A DNA stretch of 49,216 nt from a virus. The notes beneath the pieces were generated by a model, which saw nothing but the letters and a program-made list of their open reading frames with translations, was not told where the DNA came from and made no database searches. The stretch is from IMG/VR virus record IMGVR_UViG_3300046003_007389, positions 1 to 49,216 of that record; one strand, given 5' to 3'. Shown here piece by piece: positions 34,280-40,954 of the stretch. The stretch's first letter is position 1. Each line of letters starts with the position of its first letter. The position numbers and the translations under genes are program-made.

Positions 34280-34580
34280 TACTGATTTTTTTAGTGAATT
34301 TTACATTTAATTTAACACCCGGATTTTCAGCTAATCTTTTAAATTTTTTAGCCATTTTTAATCCTTGAGCCTCTGTTTTAAAAACAATTTCAACATCTAT
34401 TGTTCCTAAAAAATCGCCCTTTTCTACTTTTTCGAATAAAACTTTGGCTTCTTTTGGCGACATCTTTTTTGTATCTCCGTTTTTTTGCATAATTGAGCCT
34501 TCTGCTTTTGGAAATTCTCTATGATTTTCGCTTGCTCTGTAAACTTGCTTATGAAGTTCGTTTGTTTCTTGATTTCCCAT
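34260..34580 (-). CDS. Unknown charged protein between queE and dnaN
   Basis: The ATG at 34580 overlaps the queE stop in TAATG, giving 106 residues; an earlier in-frame start is inside queE. The sequence is charged, with MSPKEAKVLFEKVEKGD and a strand-rich centre (GTIDVEIVFKTEAQGLKMAK) ending in a basic tail. I do not recognise it. Strict coupling to queE and dnaN suggests it belongs to the modification/replication operon. Confidence 0.6.
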   Translation of the reverse strand: MGNQETNELHKQVYRASENHREFPKAEGSIMQKNGDTKKMSPKEAKVLFEKVEKGDFLGTIDVEIVFKTEAQGLKMAKKFKRLAENPGVKLNVKFTKKISNEKNQN

Positions 34581-35278
34581 TATACACCTGTTTTTTGATT
34601 CCAAATTACTATATGAAGACGTTCTGAGTATCTTACGCAATGTTTAACGCAAAGTTCAGCGACCATTTGTCTTGTTACATTTAATTTTTCTTGAGTATCG
34701 CCAGCAGGCATTAAAACCACCTTGTCTTTTGAAAGGTATTTACCATAATCGATACTTATTTCAGTCATGTCAAATTCATCATCAACAACAAATTTAAAAA
34801 TAGAACCGGTTAAGTTATTTAATCTTTCAATTACTGCGGGTTTAATTCTTCTTTGTTCTGTTTCACCGCTGTTTGCAAGTTTAGGAGAACAATTCCAATA
34901 TTTCACAGCCATAATCATTTCTTTGTTTGGCATTATTGTCCCATTAGTTTCAACTTCAATAATTGGCTGAAACTCATACTTTTTGTAAAACCATTTAAGA
35001 TATTCGACAATTGCAACTTGATGAAGTAATGGTTCGCCACCTGTAAAAATTAAATGAGCTCCATTAACAAGTTTATTAACTTCGTCTTCGCTAATCACTT
35101 GGTCAAAAGGTGTTTTCGTGCCTTTTTTCCATACTTCAATACTGTCACAGACCCAATTATCTGATTGACATAAAATATTACAACCTGAGAGCCTTACAAA
35201 AATAGAAGGAATTCCCATTGTTTGCCCTTCACCTTGTATGCTGTAAAATTTTTCTGAAACCACTAAACTATCTTTCAT
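34580..35278 (-). CDS. queE: 7-carboxy-7-deazaguanine synthase QueE
   Basis: This radical SAM enzyme turns 6-carboxytetrahydropterin into CDG, the base skeleton of all 7-deazaguanines. At 232 residues it has FYSIQGEGQTMGIPSIFVRL at the start, Cys33, Cys37 and Cys44 as cluster ligands, FTGGEPLLHQ for SAM and VETNGT. The spacing of the cysteines (C-x3-C-x6-C) differs from the standard C-x3-C-x2-C. It follows the ParB-like gene with an 11-base overlap. It makes the precursor for the DpdA-like transglycosylase. Confidence 0.93.
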   Translation of the reverse strand: MKDSLVVSEKFYSIQGEGQTMGIPSIFVRLSGCNILCQSDNWVCDSIEVWKKGTKTPFDQVISEDEVNKLVNGAHLIFTGGEPLLHQVAIVEYLKWFYKKYEFQPIIEVETNGTIMPNKEMIMAVKYWNCSPKLANSGETEQRRIKPAVIERLNNLTGSIFKFVVDDEFDMTEISIDYGKYLSKDKVVLMPAGDTQEKLNVTRQMVAELCVKHCVRYSERLHIVIWNQKTGV

Positions 35279-35759
35279 TTTCGAATGGATTTATTTGTGA
35301 ATTAAATTGTTTTTTATTGAACTCGTTCCAATCAAAATCCAAAAGAGTTGCATATCTTTCGACATTTTCTAAATCAAGTCCGGTTCTGTTTGCAATTGTG
35401 TTTGATGTATATTCGTTTTTGTTTAGATATGAAATTACTTCAGCAATACCAAGATAATCAAGTCTTGATTGATGCACGTTAAGAGCAACTCTGTAAAACT
35501 CATATTCACCATGTTCAAGTTTTCCAAGATTGTAACAAAGAATTTTTTTCTCACCATTTCTTTTTAAAGACTTAAAATATTTGTTTCCATCAACGATTTT
35601 ATAACAACCATTAACCTCACAAACTGTAATCGCCTTATATTGACCAAGTTTCTTTGTAATTGCATTAATTGAAATCATAACATTTTTATCAAGTTCAGTT
35701 ACCACTTCAATACTCGATGTTATGATATTTTTAGTTTTTAATATTTCAAATCTTCCCAT
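35268..35759 (-). CDS. ParB/DGQHR-like protein with HTH
   Basis: This protein of 163 residues has a ParB-N/sulfiredoxin-like domain with YKIVDGNKYFKSL (53-65), which is in the place of the ParB/DndB DGxHR motif, and a helix-turn-helix (about 117-144; YTSNTIANRTGLDLENVERY). It overlaps both queE (11 bases) and the dpdA-like gene (22 bases). In bacterial dpd clusters DpdA needs a DGQHR-type partner, DpdB, for base exchange. This protein could play that part here, or be a site-specific DNA binder; both are inference. Confidence 0.72.
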   Translation of the reverse strand: MGRFEILKTKNIITSSIEVVTELDKNVMISINAITKKLGQYKAITVCEVNGCYKIVDGNKYFKSLKRNGEKKILCYNLGKLEHGEYEFYRVALNVHQSRLDYLGIAEVISYLNKNEYTSNTIANRTGLDLENVERYATLLDFDWNEFNKKQFNSQINPFENER

Positions 35760-36535
35760 ATAATACCTTTTTTAGACCACAGCTCTGTGATATATTCTTG
35801 TGTTTTTTTAGTTTCTAAGATTGCTTTTTCTAAACGTTGCCAATCATCATCATAACATTCAATAGACTTTACTTTAAATATATCTTCTCTTTCATTAAAA
35901 GCCATAATAGGTCGAGTATATCTTCCAAAAATAACAGTACTTAAAGGTGAAGTTGAATCGACGCTAAAAAAAGGATATTTTTCCATTAAACCTAACTTTG
36001 TCATCGCAAAACCATGAAGTTTTACTTTATCTTTAGTTAGGTTAAAAATATCATCCAAATAAGGTGTTGAATCGTTACCTATTCCAATGTATTCATGTCC
36101 ATCATTAATCCATTTTTTTAAAGTTTTAAAATCACCATTATCTAACATAGGATGATAGACTCTAATCATTTTACCCTTGATGCCTATTTTTTGCACTTCG
36201 TCATAAAATTCATCAATTACTTTTCTGTCAAGACAACCGTAAACATCAAACTCAACCCAGACCACTTTTTTATCCTTGTGCAACTTAATGAAATCAAGGT
36301 AGCTAATAAGAAATTCGTCGGCTGGTTTTAGTTTACTCGTTCTCTTCATACCTGTTGGCGTGATGTTCTCTTTGTTCCAACTGTGAGCACCACTGTCAAC
36401 CATTAAGAAATTTTCGTCGTTCCAATTTTCAATCAACTTTTTTTCATTCAACATTGAATAAAGTTTGCAAAGTTTATTTTCAATGACGACTCTACTGCAA
36501 TTTCTTGTGTCGCTTCCGGCTATAATTATCTTCAA
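35738..36535 (-). CDS. dpdA: DpdA-like DNA transglycosylase (TGT fold)
   Basis: This 265-residue protein is like short phage DpdA proteins, which swap guanine in DNA for a 7-deazaguanine. Signs are LMVDSGAHSW (44-53, cf. the TGT DSGG region with an active-site Asp), VEFDVYG (94-100), YIGIGND (149-155), and LHGFAMTK followed by YPFFSVDSTS (187-196), which are typical of this group. It is translationally coupled to the glycosyltransferase upstream (4-base overlap) and the ParB-like gene downstream. The subgroup (DpdA1-4) cannot be settled by eye. Confidence 0.86.
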   Translation of the reverse strand: MKIIIAGSDTRNCSRVVIENKLCKLYSMLNEKKLIENWNDENFLMVDSGAHSWNKENITPTGMKRTSKLKPADEFLISYLDFIKLHKDKKVVWVEFDVYGCLDRKVIDEFYDEVQKIGIKGKMIRVYHPMLDNGDFKTLKKWINDGHEYIGIGNDSTPYLDDIFNLTKDKVKLHGFAMTKLGLMEKYPFFSVDSTSPLSTVIFGRYTRPIMAFNEREDIFKVKSIECYDDDWQRLEKAILETKKTQEYITELWSKKGIIWEDLKY

Positions 36536-37518
36536 TTATTAATAAATTTAATGATTTCCTTTGCGTTATGATTCCATCTTTCAGTATAGATATCTTTGAC
36601 TTGAGCAAAATTAATATCGTCAATATGGTCAAATAAAGCATCTTTTCTCACCATTTCAGGATAACATGATCTATTTGGTACAGCAATAAGACAATTGAAG
36701 TGAATTGCTTCTTGAAGAGTATATCCAAAAGTTTCTTGATATGCAGTACTTAAATAATATTTTGCCCTTGCTAAAACTTCATAATATTGTTTTTTAGTCA
36801 AATTATAAAGATAAGTGACGTTTTCAGGTAAATCAATATCTACTTTGTTTCCGCTTGATGTAATTACAATTTTTTTATCGGTTTTATTTGCAAACTCTAA
36901 AAATTCTTCAATACCTTTTTCACTCGAAAGTCTGTGAGGAAAAACAACAAAATCTTCCTTAATTACTTCTTCATTAAAAATACTTCTAACATAATCTCTG
37001 TCCCAGATATAACCTGTTACGTGAATTTTTTTATAATCGATATTAAAGTGATTTAATATATTGTTTTTATGGTAAAAGCTACCAACAAAAATACCGTCAC
37101 ATACATCATGATAACCTTTTTCGCAAACATCTGCCCATTTACCAAGTTTTTGAACAAAGTCGTTTTTATCTGCACGTCCGGCATAATTAAAACCAAAAAT
37201 CTGAACTTTTATGTCTTGTAATTCAGCCATATATTTTATCGACTCTAGACCCGGAAAGAACATATCAGCAATAAGAAAAACATCACCATCTAAAATTTCT
37301 TTTTTGTAAAACATTTCAGCAATCATCTGCAGTTGTTTTGTCTTGTAGATAATTGTTTTGTTTACATCTAAAAACTGACCACTTTCAATCACTTCAGGGT
37401 AATTAAATTCAGGAGCTATAACAATTGAAATATCATCTATTTCAAAAGCCTTGTTCATCATTTTTGAATACCTTTGCTCAATGTTTTCAAGAGGTACATA
37501 AATAATTCTTTTTTTCAT
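36532..37518 (-). CDS. GT-B glycosyltransferase (GT4-like)
   Basis: This 328-residue protein has a two-domain GT-B outline. The C-terminal donor domain shows FPHRLSSEKG (193-202), with the conserved basic and E-K residues, and ETFGYTLQEA (262-271), the E-x7-E motif of retaining GT4-type enzymes. The N-terminal acceptor domain is divergent. It is one base from the radical SAM gene upstream and overlaps dpdA downstream. A role in adding sugar to the deazaguanine in DNA is the likely inference from this embedding. Donor and acceptor are unknown. Confidence 0.8.
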   Translation of the reverse strand: MKKRIIYVPLENIEQRYSKMMNKAFEIDDISIVIAPEFNYPEVIESGQFLDVNKTIIYKTKQLQMIAEMFYKKEILDGDVFLIADMFFPGLESIKYMAELQDIKVQIFGFNYAGRADKNDFVQKLGKWADVCEKGYHDVCDGIFVGSFYHKNNILNHFNIDYKKIHVTGYIWDRDYVRSIFNEEVIKEDFVVFPHRLSSEKGIEEFLEFANKTDKKIVITSSGNKVDIDLPENVTYLYNLTKKQYYEVLARAKYYLSTAYQETFGYTLQEAIHFNCLIAVPNRSCYPEMVRKDALFDHIDDINFAQVKDIYTERWNHNAKEIIKFINN

Positions 37519-38237
37519 TATCTGTCTTTTTTATGTTCTTTTTTACCCTCATAATCTCCAACCACCAAGGCGTGCTTAAATCTAAATCCTTGACAAGTTT
37601 TACAGGCATCAATTCCTTTACCAGCAATAGCATCAGCATCAAAATCAAAAATAGTTCCAAAAGGTTCTTCTGTGTTAAAATCTTGACAACATCTAACAAT
37701 TCTGCCATCCCATTGTACTTGAACCCAATTATCTTCAATGTAAGAACAGTTTGTAGGTGTGTTTTTTGATTCACCAACACGACTTGCCCAATCGTAAAGT
37801 TCTTTTTTCTCTTGAAATTCTTTTGGTTCACTATCAACCACAATATGTTCGATTTTAAAATCAGGTCTTTCAATAACTTTACCTTCAGGCCATTCAAAAT
37901 AATCGCTCGCAACTACCAATCTGGTAAGACCTGCTTCGTAAAGATTGTCATACATTTTTTGCGTGACCATTTTGCCGTTGCTGTTCAAAAGTGTTTTAAT
38001 ACCTGCATCAGTAAACATTTTAACGATTTGAATAATTTGCGGATGCATTAAAGGCTCACCAAGTCCGTTTATTGAAATAGTGTCAGCCGCTTGCATTTTA
38101 ATGATTTGAGCAACTGTTTCAAGGGTCACGTGACCTTTTGGTCTGTTATGTAGTTCAGGATTAGGATGTGGACAAAACCAACATTTTGCGTTACAATGGT
38201 TAGTGGTTTCCATTGCAAAAATTTTAATTTTTTTCAT
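37518..38237 (-). CDS. Radical SAM protein with SPASM-like C-terminus
   Basis: This enzyme of 239 residues has the canonical C-x3-C-x2-C (Cys15, 19, 22; TNHCNAKCWFC), the NGLGEP SAM motif (57-62), and a C-terminal cluster-binding part with Cys164, Cys183/184 (IVRCCQDF) and Cys212/215 (CKTCQG). It is distinct from QueE. Auxiliary-cluster enzymes of this type often modify sugars, peptides or nucleobases. Direct coupling to the glycosyltransferase suggests that it acts on the base or on the sugar donor. The true reaction is unknown. Confidence 0.85.
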   Translation of the reverse strand: MKKIKIFAMETTNHCNAKCWFCPHPNPELHNRPKGHVTLETVAQIIKMQAADTISINGLGEPLMHPQIIQIVKMFTDAGIKTLLNSNGKMVTQKMYDNLYEAGLTRLVVASDYFEWPEGKVIERPDFKIEHIVVDSEPKEFQEKKELYDWASRVGESKNTPTNCSYIEDNWVQVQWDGRIVRCCQDFNTEEPFGTIFDFDADAIAGKGIDACKTCQGFRFKHALVVGDYEGKKEHKKDR

Positions 38238-38241
38238 ATTT

Positions 38242-38589
38242 TTAAAGTAGCACTTCGGCGCCGTTCTCGTTATCTTCTAAAACTTTACAATAATTAAGAT
38301 TAAATTCTTTAAGTAGGTCTTTAGCAATTTCCTCACAACTCATTCTTCCAAAATTACAACCCTCAGCACCTTTATAACCTACTCCAAATTGCTCTAATAA
38401 GTAAAATCGAATTCTTCTTTTTAGTTGAATGATTTCAATTTGTCTATCATCGTGATAAACTTCTTTTTTGCATTCAATGTGAAAAATGTGTCTGTGAGGA
38501 TGTTTTAAAAATTCAACCTCTTTTATTGGACATTCAGGCCAAGAGTGCATTCCCTCAACCTGTAATGTTATTATGATATTAGTCTTCAT
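38242..38589 (-). CDS. T-fold-like protein, possible QueD relative
   Basis: This protein of 115 residues is close in length to QueD. HPHRHIFHI (30-38) stands where QueD has its zinc-binding HGH, SCEEIAKDL (84-92) is like the PTxENLA helix, and LEDNENGA (104-111) resembles the acidic end. I infer a tunnelling (T-) fold. It overlaps the repeat-protein gene by 11 bases and lies 4 bases from the radical SAM gene. It may catalyse a further step on the pterin or deazaguanine, for example decarboxylation of CDG. This is a guess from cluster logic. Confidence 0.55.
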   Translation of the reverse strand: MKTNIIITLQVEGMHSWPECPIKEVEFLKHPHRHIFHIECKKEVYHDDRQIEIIQLKRRIRFYLLEQFGVGYKGAEGCNFGRMSCEEIAKDLLKEFNLNYCKVLEDNENGAEVLL

Positions 38590-39205
38590 TTTTAGAGTTT
38601 TTTACTTTTAAAGACTTTTGTTTTTCAAGTGCTTTTTCAACTCTTTTAGGATCCTCTTTTGCGGCTTTAATTGCGTTGTAAACATGACCTTTTGACCAAT
38701 CGTTATGCAACTCTAAAATCTTCTTTTGGTCAAAACCTTTAGAGTGGTAAACGTAAATTTCCTCACTTCTTGAAAGTTCTTTTACTTTTACAGTTTTGTC
38801 CGCTTTTACAGTTTTATCTGCTTTTACAGTTTTATCCGCTTTTACAGTTTTATCCGCTTTTACAGTTTTATCCGCTTTTACAGTTTTATCTGCTTTTACA
38901 GTTTTATCCGCTTTTACAGTTTTATCCGCTTTTACAGTTTTATCCGCTTTTACAGTTTTATCCGCTTTTACAGTTTTATCTGCTTTTACAGTTTCTTTTT
39001 CTTCTGCAGGCTGTGATTCGGTTTTAGGAAAATATCTTTCCATTAAAACACTAACTTTAAAAGTCTTTCTATTTCCATCAACCGTTAATCTAACTGAACC
39101 GGCCTGTTCAGTCACTTTTGTTTTTGAAATTGAATTGATAATTTCTCCTTCACTTGTAATGAAATACATTGGAGCTTCTGCTAATTTTTTTTCTACTTTG
39201 CTCAT
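38579..39205 (-). CDS. Modular protein with TVKADK tandem repeats
   Basis: This protein of 208 residues has three parts. Residues 10-60 (MYFITSEGEIINSISKTKV, VRLTVDGNRKTFKVS) resemble a NUMOD4-like DNA-binding module. Residues 72-137 are 11 exact TVKADK repeats plus a twelfth degenerate unit. The C-terminus (RSEEIYVYHSKGFDQKK to WSKGHVYNAIKAAK) looks like an HTH. Two DNA-binding ends joined by a basic-acidic flexible linker is the most natural reading. It may be a structural or regulatory DNA protein of the modification operon. Confidence 0.65.
   Translation of the reverse strand: MSKVEKKLAEAPMYFITSEGEIINSISKTKVTEQAGSVRLTVDGNRKTFKVSVLMERYFPKTESQPAEEKETVKADKTVKADKTVKADKTVKADKTVKADKTVKADKTVKADKTVKADKTVKADKTVKADKTVKADKTVKVKELSRSEEIYVYHSKGFDQKKILELHNDWSKGHVYNAIKAAKEDPKRVEKALEKQKSLKVKNSKNED
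38784..38994 (-). repeat. 18-base tandem repeat, 11 full units
   Basis: The unit, read on the + strand, is ACAGTTTTATCCGCTTTT, with single-base variants at the CCG (CTG in units 2, 6 and 11; GTCCG in the first). It encodes TVKADK in frame on the - strand. The near-identity at DNA level implies recent expansion or gene conversion, and repeat number probably varies between strains. Confidence 0.95.
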
Positions 39206-39216
39206 GATTTTGATTA

Positions 39217-39486
39217 TTATTTGTTTTTATTAATTACTTTGCCGCACAAAGGATAAATTCTTGTGTAATACTTTGTACCCGCTTTTATTTTTCTGTTTTT
39301 AAAAACTATGTCAAATTCAGCCACGTGATGCGTTGTGCTTTCATAACCTATTTTACCACTTTCGTTTGTTTCAACGTTTTTTGTACCAATAAATTTTCCG
39401 TCAACAATGTACTCAACAAAAAATCCAATGTTTTCAAATTTTGTTGTCGAATAATCTAAATCGATTGCTTTTACTTTAGGTTCCAT
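39217..39486 (-). CDS. Unknown small early protein
   Basis: The ATG at 39486 (89 residues, MEPKVKAIDLDYST) lies behind P39.5; a longer frame from 39582 runs through the promoter. It looks all-beta (FFVEYIVDGKFIGTKNV, AEFDIVFKNRKI). I do not recognise it. It is the first cistron of the operon that contains most of the modification genes. Confidence 0.6.
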   Translation of the reverse strand: MEPKVKAIDLDYSTTKFENIGFFVEYIVDGKFIGTKNVETNESGKIGYESTTHHVAEFDIVFKNRKIKAGTKYYTRIYPLCGKVINKNK

Positions 39487-39517
39487 CTTTATTCTGTTAT
39501 TTGTTATATCTACAGAG

Positions 39518-39549
39518 CAAAAATATGGTAATAAATTCATTCTACAAAA
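39518..39549 (-). promoter_or_regulatory. Early promoter P39.5 (modification operon)
   Basis: On the - strand: TTTTG at 39549-39545, 19 bases, TATTTTTG at 39525-39518, followed by the leader TAGATATAACAAAT. It splits queD/folE (upstream unit) from the repeat protein, T-fold protein, radical SAM, glycosyltransferase, dpdA, queE, dnaN and primase. Confidence 0.8.
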
Positions 39550-39575
39550 CATTTTGCAAAAAATTTTAATTTTTT

Positions 39576-40040
39576 TTACCAAGAATAAATTCCTGAGTTT
39601 TTATCATTTTCAAAAACTTCAACTTTACTGACCATAATCCTGCCGCCTTCAGTTTTTTCAAATACATCTGTAAATTTATCAAAGATTAATTTGGCTAATG
39701 ATTCAGCACCCATTTTATCCATAATGCGTAACGAACACAAACCAAGTTCTTCAAGCACTTTAAATGACTCTAACTGTGGATCGTCTTTTTCAACTAACAA
39801 TGTATGGTCAAACATATAATTTAACCAATCTTTTAACCCATTGCGGCTAAAAAGACCAAAGTCAACAATCCAATTCATTTCGTCTAACATTTTGTCAGTT
39901 TCGCATTCTTTTGACTCAAACCAAACTTTAATTTTAAAAGCATAACCGTGAAGCAATTGACAATGACTATGTTGAGCCTTGTGCTGTCTTAATGCGACAG
40001 AAAAATTGTCAAAGATTTTAGTTGATTGATAATTTGCCAT
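39576..40040 (-). CDS. queD: 6-carboxy-5,6,7,8-tetrahydropterin synthase QueD-like
   Basis: This protein of 154 residues catalyses the second step from GTP to CDG. Diagnostic parts are SHCQLLHGYAFKIKVWF, with Cys27 and His31, and WIVDFG (57-62) and MFDHTLLVEKDDPQL. The usual HGH is HGY here (Tyr33), a form I associate with a phage subgroup, so the zinc ligand set may differ. It starts one base downstream of folE's end and the pair is clearly one unit. Length is somewhat above the 120 residues of E. coli QueD. Confidence 0.88.
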   Translation of the reverse strand: MANYQSTKIFDNFSVALRQHKAQHSHCQLLHGYAFKIKVWFESKECETDKMLDEMNWIVDFGLFSRNGLKDWLNYMFDHTLLVEKDDPQLESFKVLEELGLCSLRIMDKMGAESLAKLIFDKFTDVFEKTEGGRIMVSKVEVFENDKNSGIYSW

Positions 40041-40041
40041 T

Positions 40042-40689
40042 TTATTTTGTATTTAAGAATTCGTTTCTAACTGAATCATCTTTAAATGCTCCGCCAAGTT
40101 TTCTTGTGGTAGTAAAACAGTTTTTATCTTCAATTCCTCTTGCTTTTACACAATGATGAACGGCTCTAATTTCAACAGCGACATTATCTGTTTCTAAAAT
40201 AAAACAAAGGGCGGCTTGAATTTGTAAAGTAAGTCTTTCTTGAATTTGTGGCCTTTTACTAAAAAATCTTACAATTCTATTGAGTTTTGAAAGTCCTAAA
40301 ACTTTGTCTTTTGGAATATAAGCTACTTTGGCAATTCCTTCAATATTTTGGAAATGGTGCTCGCAAACACTACTCACATCAATACCGCCTTCAATCACCA
40401 TTTCATCGGCTTTAAACTTATTATGGACGTTTGTGCATTTTGGAAAGTTTGAGTAATCAAGACCTTCAAAAATTTCATGAGTAAACATTTTTGCAATTCT
40501 TGACGGTGTATCTTGTAAACTGTCATCAGTTAAGTCAAGTCCAAGAGCATTCATAATTGCATGAAACGAATTATTAATAATTTCAGATTGATCGTTTTTA
40601 TTGTATCTATCCATAATGAATGGAGTTTCAATACCAAGTTCATTTAAGTGTTTATGAACTTCTAATCCTAAATTTTTGTCAGTACTCAT
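40042..40689 (-). CDS. folE: GTP cyclohydrolase I
   Basis: This 215-residue enzyme opens GTP to dihydroneopterin triphosphate, the first step of deazaguanine synthesis. The zinc and active-site motifs are intact: SVCEHHFQNIEG (Cys109, His112), KLNRIVRFFSKRPQIQERLT and AVHHCVKARGIED (Cys180). Length matches the family. By encoding it, the phage does not depend on host FolE for precursor supply. Confidence 0.96.
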   Translation of the reverse strand: MSTDKNLGLEVHKHLNELGIETPFIMDRYNKNDQSEIINNSFHAIMNALGLDLTDDSLQDTPSRIAKMFTHEIFEGLDYSNFPKCTNVHNKFKADEMVIEGGIDVSSVCEHHFQNIEGIAKVAYIPKDKVLGLSKLNRIVRFFSKRPQIQERLTLQIQAALCFILETDNVAVEIRAVHHCVKARGIEDKNCFTTTRKLGGAFKDDSVRNEFLNTK

Positions 40690-40693
40690 TTTT

Positions 40694-40954
40694 TTAGTTT
40701 TTTTTATTTGATAATAATTTTTGAATTATAAGAAATTCGCTTTCGCTTTTTTCAAGTCTTTGTTCCATTTCGTCTAAAAATTCACTTTCAATTTCTTTGA
40801 AAAATGTGATTGACTGATTTGTTGTTTTTTCATTTAGTAGCAGTGATAAAATAACTCCTTTTTGGAATTCAGCCTCTTTCTGCTTATCGCTTCTTTCTGC
40901 CTTAATGTTTATTAAAAGCAAACATCTTGCAATAAAATTAAATAGATTCTTCAT
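40694..40954 (-). CDS. Unknown helical protein
   Basis: This protein of 86 residues starts with a short hydrophobic stretch (FNFIARCLLLINI) and is otherwise helical and charged, with a likely coiled coil at 55-80 (FLDEMEQRLEKSESEFL). It is 4 bases upstream of folE and overlaps the preceding gene by 17 bases. I do not recognise it. Confidence 0.55.
   Translation of the reverse strand: MKNLFNFIARCLLLINIKAERSDKQKEAEFQKGVILSLLLNEKTTNQSITFFKEIESEFLDEMEQRLEKSESEFLIIQKLLSNKKN

Noticed and set aside
37487-37912. Minus-strand frame of 141 codons inside the radical SAM gene
   Set aside because: Composition (leucine and lysine runs) is typical of a shifted reading; the radical SAM frame has all catalytic motifs.
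38784-38994. Possible CRISPR array
   Set aside because: Units are directly adjacent 18-mers with no unique spacers and lie in a coding frame.
38770-39233. Open frames on the + strand with LLQFYPLLQFY and SAFTVLSAFTVL repeats
   Set aside because: They are antisense readings of the 18-base tandem repeat; the - strand frame has normal folded ends and fits the operon.
39487-39582. N-terminal extension of the gene at 39217-39486
   Set aside because: It runs through promoter P39.5; the ATG at 39486 lies at the normal distance from the promoter.
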